Position numbers and translations under genes: made by a program
Assembly: GCA_964459305.1 (NCBI GenBank)
Contig: CAYWNA010000165.1
Location: 1-29,651, forward strand
DNA from: CAYWNA01 sp964459305
GTDB taxonomy: Bacteria > Planctomycetota > Planctomycetia > Pirellulales > Pirellulaceae
Length of the DNA stretch: 29,651 bases
Direction of reading: 5' to 3'
Notes under the pieces: model-generated
Databases searched by the model: none
The model's input: only the letters and a program-made list of their open reading frames with translations
Told to the model about the DNA's origin: nothing
Shown: piece after piece, positions 21,112 to 29,569 of the stretch
Layout of the letters: every line of letters begins with the position of its first letter
How positions within the stretch are numbered: the stretch's first letter is position 1

Positions 21112-23823
21112 CTACGATACGAACCAGAAGGCATGCAGTTTTGGAGAACCAGCGTCTCCGGTCAGTTGAAAGCGTAACTGCAACTTGCCGTTCCGTTTTG
21201 GCAGTGCCGATGCGCGCGGTAGAGTGCCGTGGGAGCGCCAAGTGATTGTCGCGTCGAGATGATCGCCCCTTACTGGTTCGCACTCCGCGAACGAATAACC
21301 GGGTAACGCTTGGCCGGTCGTAGCGTCGAGCAGTTCGGCTCGAATGCTACCTCGCTGGCCGCAATTGGCATTCACATGCAACGTCCGAGGCGATTGCGGC
21401 GGGCGGAATGGGATGGTTTCAACCACGCCTTGGTCCGCGCCGCCCACAAGTTCTATGGCGGTAAAGCCGTCGCGGCGGAGTGTGGCCAGACCGGGCTGCG
21501 TGAGCCATTTTGACGGCGGACCGCCCGGTCGCTCCGTTTCACTGCCGCCACCGTAATAAAGGCGAATCCCGTCGTCCAGGATCACCGGCATGGTGGGCAG
21601 GATGGTCATGGAATCGAACGCGCCGGCTGGGCCAAGCGGAATCACCTTGCTGCCCGGCTTGACGTGACGAAACCACTCGGCATCGCGGCTGACGGCCAGC
21701 TCGATCGGCATGTTCAGCGGGTCGTGCTGGTCTTGGTACAAAGCCACGTAGTAGCCCTCGTACGGAAAACACACGGTATCGTGCACCTGACCGGTCGGGC
21801 CGCCGACGGCGGGGGGATTGCCGCGTATCGCTGGATCGATCACGGGCATCTCCGCGCAGGCCGTCCATTGCTTCGCGTCGGGGCTGAACAAATAGGACGT
21901 CCCGCGCCGGCGTAGGTTCAGCGCCATGAAACCGTAAGCCTTGAATCGCTTCGCCGGGTCCGGGTCGCGATCGTCGCGGAACACGCTTGTGGGAATTGCG
22001 GAAAACGGGCGAACTTGCTGGCCAGGGTAAAGCAGTTCGGCATCGTGCGGCTTCCAGTGGATGCCGTCGGACGAAGTCAACAGGTCTACCAGGTGCCTCT
22101 CGTCGCGCCAGTCGTAAGTCTTGCCGTACTTGCCCGTTTTGGCGATCTCGGTGTGTTCGCCTGAGTTGTAGAAGTAGATGCCTTTATAGCGTCGAGCGGG
22201 ATCCGGTTCCTGTTCGTCTTTCATCAGCAACGGTGCGTGCCGGAAATAGGGGATGATGTTGTTTTGCTTCGTGCCGTTGTATTCGACCTGGGCCACTCTA
22301 ACTCGCCTCCAGTGAACGCCATCGTCGCTCTCGGCGTAACCGCAGTTGATCCAATCCCACCAGGGCTGAAATCTTTCCCCCCGACGCGGTTCGCGGATCC
22401 CCCCATACCACATGCGGTACTTGCCGTCGTCGAGGATCACGGTTCCGTGGTTGAAGACGCGGTCCTCGTCAAACGCTCCTTGGGGACCGAGTTCCATGAG
22501 CGGGTTATCGGGGTGTTTGCGTGCCGATTGGACTGCGAGCGCCACGCCCTCCGCCCGCGCGACTTCCAGCATATCGAGGAACAGAACCTTGTCGTCCGAC
22601 TCGGCATTGAGGTCCGGCACCGGCTCGCGGCGGTAAGCGATCCGCTCGATGGGCGGCTCGCAGGTCAGCAGCATGCCAATGTCCGGAGTGTTGACGCCGA
22701 ATGAAGTGGCTTGGGAGGGCGAAGCTCCTGCTGAGCCGGTCTCCCGCGAAACGCCCGCGGTTCGGCCGGAGCCTCGCCCGTCCGTTCCGGTTGACGATTT
22801 CCCACCCGCCCTATGGGTGTCGGCCGGCTTCTCCACACAAATCCGGCCGATCGGCAGTAGATTAAAATCGAAATGCGGCGGGCGATAGAAGATGCGTGGC
22901 CCATTGGTAATCTCGCCCCAACCGCTGCCCATCCATCGTGCCCAAAACGTGCTGCGTCTCGTGTTGTCCACGAAGAAGATCCACGGCACGCCATACCGAT
23001 CGCGCGTCAATTGTGGCGAATGGACCAGGTCGGGCATGAACCAATCATGCGTCCAAGTCAGGAAGCGGTTTCGTACCCATTTACCATCGACGAATGCGTA
23101 GTAGTGGATGTGGGGGTAGAGACTCTCGCAGCCGATCAGTACCTGATCGCCATGTGCCAGGATGGTCGGCTGCTTGCCATCGCCCAGGAGTTCGACGCCG
23201 GGAGGAGAGCCTGGCGCCTCCAAACGGGCATAGTGCAGGCGGTCTGCAACGTCGCTCCATGCCAAGTGGACACGGCCGTCGACGCCGACGTCGGCAACAG
23301 GCGCGAACATGGGCGACCCGCGATGTACCTCCTGAACTTCCCAGCGGCTCCCCTTCAGCCACGCTATGCCCACCGACTCGGACTTCCGGTCGTGGATCAG
23401 ATGGTAGGTCAGGCCGAGCGTCGAGCCCGCCTGGAACAGATCGCCGAGCCAATAGTCTCCCGACAGGATCGTTTGACTGCGGCTCCAACGGATAGCCTCG
23501 TCGCCGACACTAGCGTGTGACCAGCAAATGCCGTGCGGCCCCGTCCAAGCCAAATGAATTGTGTCGTTCGCCGCGACCAGACAACCGCCGAATCCCCAGG
23601 TTCCGCAATCGGGAATCGTTCCCTCCGGCCCCACCAAACAGCCCAGGTCCTCGAAATCGGCCAACGTTTTCGGCTCCCGGTTGCGAGCCCGCTTCAGGCT
23701 GAGCCCGGCCGGCCCCATGATTTCCGAGTGCACCAGCAGCAGCCGGCGCCCGTCGGTCCCCGTGACAATCTGCTTGCCGTTGTTCGGCGATTTGTAGAAT
23801 TCGTACAGCAGGCGGTTCAACAT
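21112..23823 (-). CDS. Double beta-propeller protein (BNR-like plus GH43/GH32-like) with C-terminal beta-sandwich
   Basis: The 903-residue protein has an N-terminal propeller of BNR/sialidase-like type (about 15-335, with repeated HLAW motifs such as DTIHLAWTGPHG and GRVHLAWSDVADRLHYA). A 45-residue low-complexity linker follows (about 338-382). Then comes a second propeller of the five-bladed GH43/GH32 kind (about 385-790; GTVILDDGKYRMWYGG, CGYAESDDGVHWRR, LLTSSDGIHWKP, TILPTMPVILDDGIRLYYGGG). A beta-sandwich tail typical of planctomycete glycan proteins closes it (about 800-903). No signal peptide is visible at MLNRLLYEFYKSPNNGK, odd beside two exported enzymes. The linker is encoded by a palindromic repeat. 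AAGGA lies 11 nt before the ATG. A glycosidase activity is possible but unproven. Confidence 0.72.
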   Translation of the reverse strand: MLNRLLYEFYKSPNNGKQIVTGTDGRRLLLVHSEIMGPAGLSLKRARNREPKTLADFEDLGCLVGPEGTIPDCGTWGFGGCLVAANDTIHLAWTGPHGICWSHASVGDEAIRWSRSQTILSGDYWLGDLFQAGSTLGLTYHLIHDRKSESVGIAWLKGSRWEVQEVHRGSPMFAPVADVGVDGRVHLAWSDVADRLHYARLEAPGSPPGVELLGDGKQPTILAHGDQVLIGCESLYPHIHYYAFVDGKWVRNRFLTWTHDWFMPDLVHSPQLTRDRYGVPWIFFVDNTRRSTFWARWMGSGWGEITNGPRIFYRPPHFDFNLLPIGRICVEKPADTHRAGGKSSTGTDGRGSGRTAGVSRETGSAGASPSQATSFGVNTPDIGMLLTCEPPIERIAYRREPVPDLNAESDDKVLFLDMLEVARAEGVALAVQSARKHPDNPLMELGPQGAFDEDRVFNHGTVILDDGKYRMWYGGIREPRRGERFQPWWDWINCGYAESDDGVHWRRVRVAQVEYNGTKQNNIIPYFRHAPLLMKDEQEPDPARRYKGIYFYNSGEHTEIAKTGKYGKTYDWRDERHLVDLLTSSDGIHWKPHDAELLYPGQQVRPFSAIPTSVFRDDRDPDPAKRFKAYGFMALNLRRRGTSYLFSPDAKQWTACAEMPVIDPAIRGNPPAVGGPTGQVHDTVCFPYEGYYVALYQDQHDPLNMPIELAVSRDAEWFRHVKPGSKVIPLGPAGAFDSMTILPTMPVILDDGIRLYYGGGSETERPGGPPSKWLTQPGLATLRRDGFTAIELVGGADQGVVETIPFRPPQSPRTLHVNANCGQRGSIRAELLDATTGQALPGYSFAECEPVRGDHLDATITWRSHGTLPRASALPKRNGKLQLRFQLTGDAGSPKLHAFWFVS
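22717..22779. repeat. Palindromic repeat family B, inside the double-propeller gene
   Basis: GGGCGAAGCTCCTGCTGAGC (22717 on) and CGGTTCGGCCGGAGCCTCGC (22758 on) form 22-bp arms with 4 mismatches around a 19-nt centre. It lies in frame and encodes residues 349-369 (GRGSGRTAGVSRETGSAGA...), the linker between the propellers. As I recall, 'GEAPAEP/GSAGASPS'-encoding palindromes of this kind are dispersed widely in planctomycete genomes. Confidence 0.72.
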
Positions 23824-23855
23824 TGCAGTGGATTCCTTAGACCGTTATCGCGTTT

Positions 23856-23913
23856 GTCGCCGTCCTCTCCGAGGTCGGTGTGGGAAGACGCCGACCTCAG
23901 AGAGGACGGCGAC
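23856..23913. repeat. Palindromic repeat family C, 58 nt
   Basis: Arms of 23 bp (GTCGCCGTCCTCTCCGAGGT... and its complement ending GAGGACGGCGAC) have one mismatch and a 12-nt loop. It lies between the GH95-like gene and the double-propeller gene on the minus strand, 61 nt after the GH95 stop. As RNA it would be a very stable hairpin able to separate expression of the two genes, although no T-tract follows. Confidence 0.75.
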
Positions 23914-23974
23914 TATCTGCTTCCGGCTTTCGCAGTATTCATGCGATAGTTGACGCTTATTGATCGAAGACTCC

Positions 23975-26230
23975 TTATCGCGAGGGATGCGGTAATTTAC
24001 GCGTGCCGGTCAGTGATTCGCCCTTTTTCAGCGTAACAACGTAGTCATCGCCGTCGCGTTTCAGGTCGTCGCGGTTCCAGGTCGCAGTCGCGCCGCCGAA
24101 CGGGTCGCGCAGACGGAGGAGCCCGTCGACGGTTGCTTCGATGCGTACTTCGGCCGTTTGACCCTCAGCCCGCGTGGCGCTCACCTTGAAGCCGCCTTCG
24201 GCGCGGAGGTTCGTAAACGACGCATCGGCCCAGCGCTCGCTCACAGCCGGGAACACACGCACCACTCCGCCCCAACTTTGCAGATACATCTCGTGCACCG
24301 CCTGCATCGCGAGGAAGTTTCCCTCCAGCGTGAACGGCCGGTAGCGGAAGTTGGACAGACCAGCGCCGATTTGGTCGCCGTTGGCATGCAAGCCGTTTCG
24401 GAGGATGAACGCCCGTTCGTAGTCAATCAGATAATCCAAGGCCATATCCGCCCGACCGCACCGTGCGAGCATGCACGAGAACCAGGAGAAACTGTAGCCG
24501 CACCATGCTGGTGTCCCCAGCTCGTGCATCCGGTCGAGCGTGGCGTCGATGGTCGTTCGATCGTTTTCATCACCCTCGATGTGCAACGTCCCCAGCGGGT
24601 GGATCGCCATCGCCTGCGAATGGTGGCGGTGCGACTGGTTGAATGGTTCGGCCCGGGCAAACATGAGCACCTTCCGGTCATCGACCAGCAAGTCGTCGAG
24701 CTGGCCACGTAGTTTGCGCCACCGGGCCGCGTCGTCCGTCCTGCCTAGTGCGGTGGCCATCTCTGCGAGTGCCTCGAACGTCCATTGCATCAATGCCAGG
24801 TCGTTGTTCGAGTTTGGCTCCAGCCACGCACGCAGCGAATTGTTGTGGATCTCCGGCGAGGAGGACAGCGGCAGATACAACTTGCCATCGCGCTGGTCAC
24901 ATAGGTTGACGATCCCCGTGGCGATCTCATTCAACCAGGGATATGCCCGTTGCTGGAGGAAGTCGCCGTCCATCGTGTACTTCCAGTGCAGGTAGAACGA
25001 TTGCCCGACCCAAAGGGCATTGGTCGGCGATAGCGAATACTGTGACCAGCCGCCCGTTGCTTTTCCGGCCAACGTCGCCACGCCTGGCATGGCTGCACCC
25101 TCGACGCCATAGAACTCCTTGGCGAACTTGCGATAGGTCGGCAGTCGTTCCCAGTTGTAGTTGATGAAACTGAGCCCCGACTCAAACAGTCCCGCCGCGT
25201 GATACGGCAGATAGGTCATCTGCGTGTTCAGATCGTGGTGATAGTCGCCTTTCCATGGCGGCAATCCGCCGTCGTCTCGCGTCCATACGCCCTGCAACGG
25301 CATCGGCGGAGACTCGGCACGCGAGGCCGCGCCGTAGAAATACTTGACTAGATTGTAGTGTCGCTCAATGCGCTCGTTCGGCACGCGAACCGACGATATC
25401 GACCAGAACTCGTCCCACCACGCGCGGTGCGATTCGAGCAGCTTGTCGTAGCCGCCATCGAGCGCAGCGACGACTCGCGTCTTGCCCAAGGCCAGTGGAT
25501 CGTCGCCATCGTCCGTGGATGTGATCGATATGGCCAGTTGCGTCTGGGCATCCGCGCGTCGGCTGGCCAAGACCACCGCATACTTCAGTCCCAGAGCCGC
25601 TTCTTGGACCATCCAGGTCATCCCTTCGCCGTCGCCGAATTCTGCGGGTTTGTAGCCGAGTTTATCGAGACCCGCGGGGCGAACGAAGTGGTACGCGGGC
25701 GGTGGACCTTTGAGACGAATCATCGCCACCGGTTCCGTCGCACTAAAGAATGTCTCAAACGAACCGGCACCCAATTCGACCCGGCCAATCGCCTGACGCA
25801 TGTCCAATTCAAACGTCTTGGCCTGCTGCGATGGGTCCAGCGTTAGCACCAGCCGGCCGCCAGGCAACTTCGTGGGATATGCCACGTGATACGGCGCGTC
25901 GAACAGCCGGCTGATCTCCTTCTGGTTGCCCGCCGCTTTCAACTCGCGGATGGTTTGGTAATTCCAATTGTCTTGCAGGCAAATCTTTGGCAGACGTTCG
26001 TCCCAGAGGTCGCCGCGGTCGAGCGACATGTTGATCGTGTTCCCCTGTCCCCACAGCAGGCCCCCAGTCAGGCCGTTGCCCAACTGGATTGCCTCGTCCC
26101 AAGTTTTGATCGGAGCGTCGAGGTTTAGCCTCATGGTTGGCACAGGTTCATCAGCGCATACGCGTCCATCGAGCGCGACGAGTTGCGGCAGGACGAGGGA
26201 AAGGCAGAGAGGAAGCAGGGTAGCGCGCAT
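23975..26230 (-). CDS. GH95-like glycoside hydrolase, exported
   Basis: The 751-residue protein has a signal peptide (MRATLLPLCLSLVLPQLVAL; likely cleavage after VCA at residue 26). Its N-terminal part matches the GH95 alpha-L-fucosidase/galactosidase layout: TWDEAIQLGNGLTGGLLWGQ, then DRGDLWDERLP. The (alpha/alpha)6 barrel includes GVWTRDDGGLPPWKGDYHHDLNTQM, LPLSSSPEIHNNS and HRHHSQAMAIHPLGTL, and a C-terminal beta domain follows. GH95 enzymes usually read N-x-N-T-E/Q-M where this has D-L-N-T-Q-M, so one family Asn is Asp; specificity may differ. GGAG lies 7 nt before the ATG. It diverges from the heparinase-like gene across the assembly gap, 18 nt from the N run. Confidence 0.83.
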   Translation of the reverse strand: MRATLLPLCLSLVLPQLVALDGRVCADEPVPTMRLNLDAPIKTWDEAIQLGNGLTGGLLWGQGNTINMSLDRGDLWDERLPKICLQDNWNYQTIRELKAAGNQKEISRLFDAPYHVAYPTKLPGGRLVLTLDPSQQAKTFELDMRQAIGRVELGAGSFETFFSATEPVAMIRLKGPPPAYHFVRPAGLDKLGYKPAEFGDGEGMTWMVQEAALGLKYAVVLASRRADAQTQLAISITSTDDGDDPLALGKTRVVAALDGGYDKLLESHRAWWDEFWSISSVRVPNERIERHYNLVKYFYGAASRAESPPMPLQGVWTRDDGGLPPWKGDYHHDLNTQMTYLPYHAAGLFESGLSFINYNWERLPTYRKFAKEFYGVEGAAMPGVATLAGKATGGWSQYSLSPTNALWVGQSFYLHWKYTMDGDFLQQRAYPWLNEIATGIVNLCDQRDGKLYLPLSSSPEIHNNSLRAWLEPNSNNDLALMQWTFEALAEMATALGRTDDAARWRKLRGQLDDLLVDDRKVLMFARAEPFNQSHRHHSQAMAIHPLGTLHIEGDENDRTTIDATLDRMHELGTPAWCGYSFSWFSCMLARCGRADMALDYLIDYERAFILRNGLHANGDQIGAGLSNFRYRPFTLEGNFLAMQAVHEMYLQSWGGVVRVFPAVSERWADASFTNLRAEGGFKVSATRAEGQTAEVRIEATVDGLLRLRDPFGGATATWNRDDLKRDGDDYVVTLKKGESLTGTRKLPHPSR

Positions 26231-26248
26231 GACGTTTCTCCAGTAAGC

Positions 26249-26348
26249 NNNNNNNNNNNNNNNNNNNNNNNNNNNNNNNNNNNNNNNNNNNNNNNNNNNN
26301 NNNNNNNNNNNNNNNNNNNNNNNNNNNNNNNNNNNNNNNNNNNNNNNN
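26249..26348. other. Assembly gap of 100 N
   Basis: Exactly 100 undetermined bases separate the starts of two divergent genes. A round 100 is commonly a placeholder for a gap of unknown size. Continuous reading frames through it on both strands are artefacts. The shared regulatory region, and possibly more genes, are hidden here. Confidence 0.97.
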
Positions 26349-26350
26349 CG

Positions 26351-28786
26351 ATGAGAAGCATGCCAATCTGTGCGGTACTGCTGCTGTTCTTTACCGCTTC
26401 CACGCTGACGGCGGCACCCAAGCTGGACGAGACTCCGGGGGGCGATGAAGAATGGGGTTACCGTCCGGCGGTTGGAGTGATTTCGGAGGTCAGCCCGCCC
26501 AGTTTCTGCTGGCGGCCTCAGCGGGGAATCGTATGTTGGGAGCTGGAATGCGGACGGGGCGAAGACGGTGAGAAGATCGAGTATCGCGAGTCCGACATCA
26601 CGATGAACGTTCACTGCCCGCCGCAGACATTTACGCCCGGCACATACGCTTGGCGCTATCGCGGAGTCGACGATCAGGGGAACCAGACCAACTGGAGTCA
26701 AAAGCGCTCCTTTACGGTTGCCCAAGAAGCAGTGTCGATGCCAATGCCGCCGCGTGAAGAACTTGTGGCGAGAATCCCGAAAGAGCACCCAAGGCTCTTC
26801 GTTCGTCCGGAAAACTTGCCACGACTCCGCGAACTTGCCAAAGGGCCATTGCGCGATCGCTTCGAGTCGCTGGTCGCCCGCTGCGAAAGCCTCCTGGCCG
26901 ATCCACCGCCAACCGCGGAACCCAAGAAGTATCCAGCAACGATGGTCAGGGGAGGCAAGGAGTGGAAAGCACAGTGGTGGGGCAACCGGACGTACACGAT
27001 CAAAGCCCTCGACGGCGCCGCTACCCTCGCATTCACTCGGCTGCTGGGCGGCAAGGAGGAATATGGACAATTGGCCAAACGAATCCTGCTGGACTGCGCC
27101 AAATGGGATCCCAAGGGCGCCACCGGTTATCGCTACAACGACGAGGCCGGCATGCCGTACGCCTACTACTTCTCGCGGACATACACCTTTGTGAATGACC
27201 TGCTCACGGAGGGTGAACGCGAGATCTGCCGCGGCGTGATGAAGATCCGCGGCGACGAAATGTACCAGCACTTGTTCCCGCGACACCTCTGGCGTCCGTA
27301 TTCCAGCCACAGCAATCGCGCCTGGCATTTCCTGGGCGAGGTGGGGGTGGCTTTCCAAGACGAAGTCGAAGGTGCCGACGATTGGGTCTGGTTTGCCATG
27401 AATGTGTTCTACAACGTCTACCCGGTCTGGTCGGACGATGATGGCGGCTGGCACGAAGGAGTCATGTACTGGTCCAGCTACATCGGTCGATTCACCTGGT
27501 GGGCCGACGTGATGCGGGCCGCGATGGAGATCGACGCGTACGACAAACCGTACTTTGCCAAAGCGGGCTACTACGCCATGTACATGATGCCGCCGGGCAA
27601 GGTCGGCGGAGGATTCGGCGACGGGGCCAGTCGGCGACGAGCCTCCCACATGGTTCCGCTGATGAGCCAGCTTGCCGCACAAGCGGGCAACGGCCATTGG
27701 CGATGGTACGTGGATCGGATGGGCGGACCGAATGAGACGAACGGATACGTTGGCTTCGTTCGCGGCGCGTTGCCCGAGACGAAACCTAAAACGCCTGACG
27801 ATCTGCCGACCTCGCGCCTGTTCCGCGGCATCGGCCAGGCCTGTCTGAACACGACACTTGCCAGCGCAGGCGACGATGTCCAAGTGATCTTCAAATCGAG
27901 CCCCATGGGTACGCGGTCTCACGGCAACGCATCCAACAATTCCTTTGTCCTGTGGGCTTATGGTCAGCGACTGCTTATCCGCACCGGCCACTACTACATG
28001 TACGGCGGCCCCCATCATCGCGACTGGGTATGGGACACGCGGTCGCTGAATAACATCACAGTCGACGGCCACGGCCAGGTCAAGCGTTCCGCCGCATCCA
28101 AGGGAGATATCGTCGATTTCAAGACCACCGCGCTGATCGATGCTGTGGTGGGCGAGGCTGGTGAAGCCTACCGTGTGCGCAAAGCCGGCAAGGAACGCAG
28201 ACTGCTGGATCGCTTTACCCGGGCGGTTGTGTTCGTGAAGCCGGACTTGGTGATCGTGTTTGATCGCTTGGCGGCGTCCCAAGTTTCGACCTTCGAGTAT
28301 CGGCTGCATGCGGTCAATGAATTCGAGGCCCCCGACCAACGTAGCGTCGAGACGCGGGCAGGGGATGTCGTCTGTGCGATCGACATCATGACGCCGAACG
28401 ATTTGGCCATCTCGCAGACCAACCAATACGATCCCAATCCCTGGCCCCAGATCAAGACCCGCGAGTGGCATCTGACGGCCACCACACCCGGGAAAGCGAA
28501 AACCTGTGAATTCGTGACCCTCTATCGTCCACATCGTGCCAACCAGTCGGCGCCCACGACAGCGGAACTCAAACGAATCGACGGAGGATATCTCCTCAGA
28601 GCCGATCTGTCCGACGGCAAAGTGCTGGCGCTGTTGCCGACCGCCGATTCAGCAACACTCGCAGCCGAAGGATTGAAGACCACCGGCGCGATCCTCGTCC
28701 AACGTTACGCCTCGGACGGCTCGGTCGCCGAAACGGTGAACGTTGACACAATTTGTCCCACTTTCGCAGCCCCCGATGAACAATAG
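26351..28786 (+). CDS. DUF4962 / heparinase II/III-like polysaccharide lyase, exported
   Basis: The 811-residue protein has a signal peptide (MRSMPICAVLLLFFTASTLTAA). A short beta domain (about 25-125, PPSFCWRPQRGIVCWELEC, GTYAWRYRGVDDQGN) marks the DUF4962 N-terminus. An alpha-toroid (about 140-480) follows, with SSHSNRAWHFLGEVGVAF and GGWHEGVMYWSSYIGRF. A heparinase II/III-like beta domain begins at HGNASNNSFVLWAYG (His524) and continues RTGHYYMYGGPHHRDWVWDTRSLNNITVDGHGQ. Related proteins cleave uronic-acid polysaccharides by beta-elimination; the HGHxDxNSF motif is changed to HGNASNNSF, so activity is uncertain. The start lies 2 nt after the gap, so its ribosome site is unseen; Met4 is an alternative. 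Confidence 0.83.
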   Translation: MRSMPICAVLLLFFTASTLTAAPKLDETPGGDEEWGYRPAVGVISEVSPPSFCWRPQRGIVCWELECGRGEDGEKIEYRESDITMNVHCPPQTFTPGTYAWRYRGVDDQGNQTNWSQKRSFTVAQEAVSMPMPPREELVARIPKEHPRLFVRPENLPRLRELAKGPLRDRFESLVARCESLLADPPPTAEPKKYPATMVRGGKEWKAQWWGNRTYTIKALDGAATLAFTRLLGGKEEYGQLAKRILLDCAKWDPKGATGYRYNDEAGMPYAYYFSRTYTFVNDLLTEGEREICRGVMKIRGDEMYQHLFPRHLWRPYSSHSNRAWHFLGEVGVAFQDEVEGADDWVWFAMNVFYNVYPVWSDDDGGWHEGVMYWSSYIGRFTWWADVMRAAMEIDAYDKPYFAKAGYYAMYMMPPGKVGGGFGDGASRRRASHMVPLMSQLAAQAGNGHWRWYVDRMGGPNETNGYVGFVRGALPETKPKTPDDLPTSRLFRGIGQACLNTTLASAGDDVQVIFKSSPMGTRSHGNASNNSFVLWAYGQRLLIRTGHYYMYGGPHHRDWVWDTRSLNNITVDGHGQVKRSAASKGDIVDFKTTALIDAVVGEAGEAYRVRKAGKERRLLDRFTRAVVFVKPDLVIVFDRLAASQVSTFEYRLHAVNEFEAPDQRSVETRAGDVVCAIDIMTPNDLAISQTNQYDPNPWPQIKTREWHLTATTPGKAKTCEFVTLYRPHRANQSAPTTAELKRIDGGYLLRADLSDGKVLALLPTADSATLAAEGLKTTGAILVQRYASDGSVAETVNVDTICPTFAAPDEQ

Positions 28787-28940
28787 ACGTCGCTGGATCG
28801 AGTCATTTTCGATGGAACCGAAGCGAGTCGCACCGCAATGCTTGCGTTTGGCAAGTCGCGGCGCATCCGAAACGAGCTTCCGCGCCATCGAAGAGATTCT
28901 GGCTGCTTTGTCAAATCTTAGTTTTCGGGTTGAACTCGTG

Positions 28941-28996
28941 AGCGGCACGGCGCTAGCCGCCGGTTTTTCGGCACCGGTGGCTAGCGCCATTCCGCT
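28941..28996. repeat. Palindromic repeat family D, 56 nt
   Basis: An inner stem, GGCGCTAGCCGCCGGT/ACCGGTGGCTAGCGCC (16 bp, one mismatch), surrounds an 8-nt loop, and an outer AGCGG/CCGCT stem closes it after a 3x3 internal loop. It lies 154 nt after the heparinase-like gene; 28787-28940 holds no recognisable feature. The stop codon of the minus-strand reading frame that follows falls inside it. Confidence 0.72.
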
Positions 28997-29537
28997 TACC
29001 AACCCTAACTTTTGCCTTTGACTGACCACTCGGGCTGCAGGTCGAACCGACACGTGCACACCGAATGCGTGACTGCCATCCGCAAAAATGTCCTGAGGGT
29101 TGATTCCTCTCAATCCAATGATCGATCTTCCCGCATGAGTCTGGGTCTGCGTAGTCTACAAATTCGTTTCGCCACCCCAAAAAGCGGATAACTGCATCGA
29201 TTTCAGAAAACCGGAATGCAGCATGTCCACCGTAGCTGACTCGACAACGTGTGGTTATGAGCGTCGGATCTTTCTTTGGAATCCACTCGGTCTCCATACT
29301 CCACGAATTCCACACATCCAGACACCTCTCCCAAGTGAAACAAGCAAGCGCGCCGCTCACCTGCACCCGTTGACGAGCAGCCTCCAACTTCGCCTTGTCG
29401 CGCTTCCTAACTTCCTTCCATACGGCATCGAGGTCCTCTTCATAGACGAGAACACCGTCGCAATTCTCATACGACCTGGAACGACCACCAAATCGGCGTT
29501 TAGATTTCACACGACGGATCACCTCGGCATATTTCAC
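28953..29537 (-). CDS. Unknown protein, ends uncertain
   Basis: The frame encodes 194 residues from GTG 29537. Residues 1-140 look like real protein (VIRRVKSKRRFGGRSRSYEN, LVYEEDLDAVWKEVRKRDKAKLEAARQRV, WERCLDVWNSWSMETEW, FRFSEIDAVIRFLGWRNEF). I do not recognise the family; the basic start followed by a helix-rich part would suit a DNA-binding protein, but that is guesswork. In the same frame the sequence upstream of GTG also reads as protein (PRKRLQPLCRELN) back to a TGA at about 29603, without a standard start. From about residue 148 it is Cys/Ser/Arg-rich and ends within palindrome D, so the true C-terminus may be lost or shifted in frame near 29110. It may be a decaying gene. Confidence 0.45.
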   Translation of the reverse strand: MKYAEVIRRVKSKRRFGGRSRSYENCDGVLVYEEDLDAVWKEVRKRDKAKLEAARQRVQVSGALACFTWERCLDVWNSWSMETEWIPKKDPTLITTRCRVSYGGHAAFRFSEIDAVIRFLGWRNEFVDYADPDSCGKIDHWIERNQPSGHFCGWQSRIRCARVGSTCSPSGQSKAKVRVGKRNGASHRCRKTGG

Positions 29538-29553
29538 ATTCAGTTCTCGACAT

Positions 29554-29569
29554 AGCGGCTGCAGCCGCT
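29554..29569. other. Perfect 16-nt palindrome upstream of the last gene
   Basis: AGCGGCTGCAGCCGCT is its own complement. It lies 17 nt before the GTG at 29537 on the minus strand, where it could act as an operator or simply be part of the coding sequence if the gene starts further upstream. Confidence 0.35.

Noticed and set aside
26183..26350. Plus-strand extension of the heparinase-like gene through the gap
   Set aside because: The extension is antisense of the GH95 signal peptide plus N; the signal peptide after 26351 marks the true start.
23975..28534. Apparent very long minus-strand protein crossing the N run
   Set aside because: It joins the GH95-like gene to antisense of the heparinase-like gene through 100 unknown bases; only the part from the signal peptide at 26230 is real.
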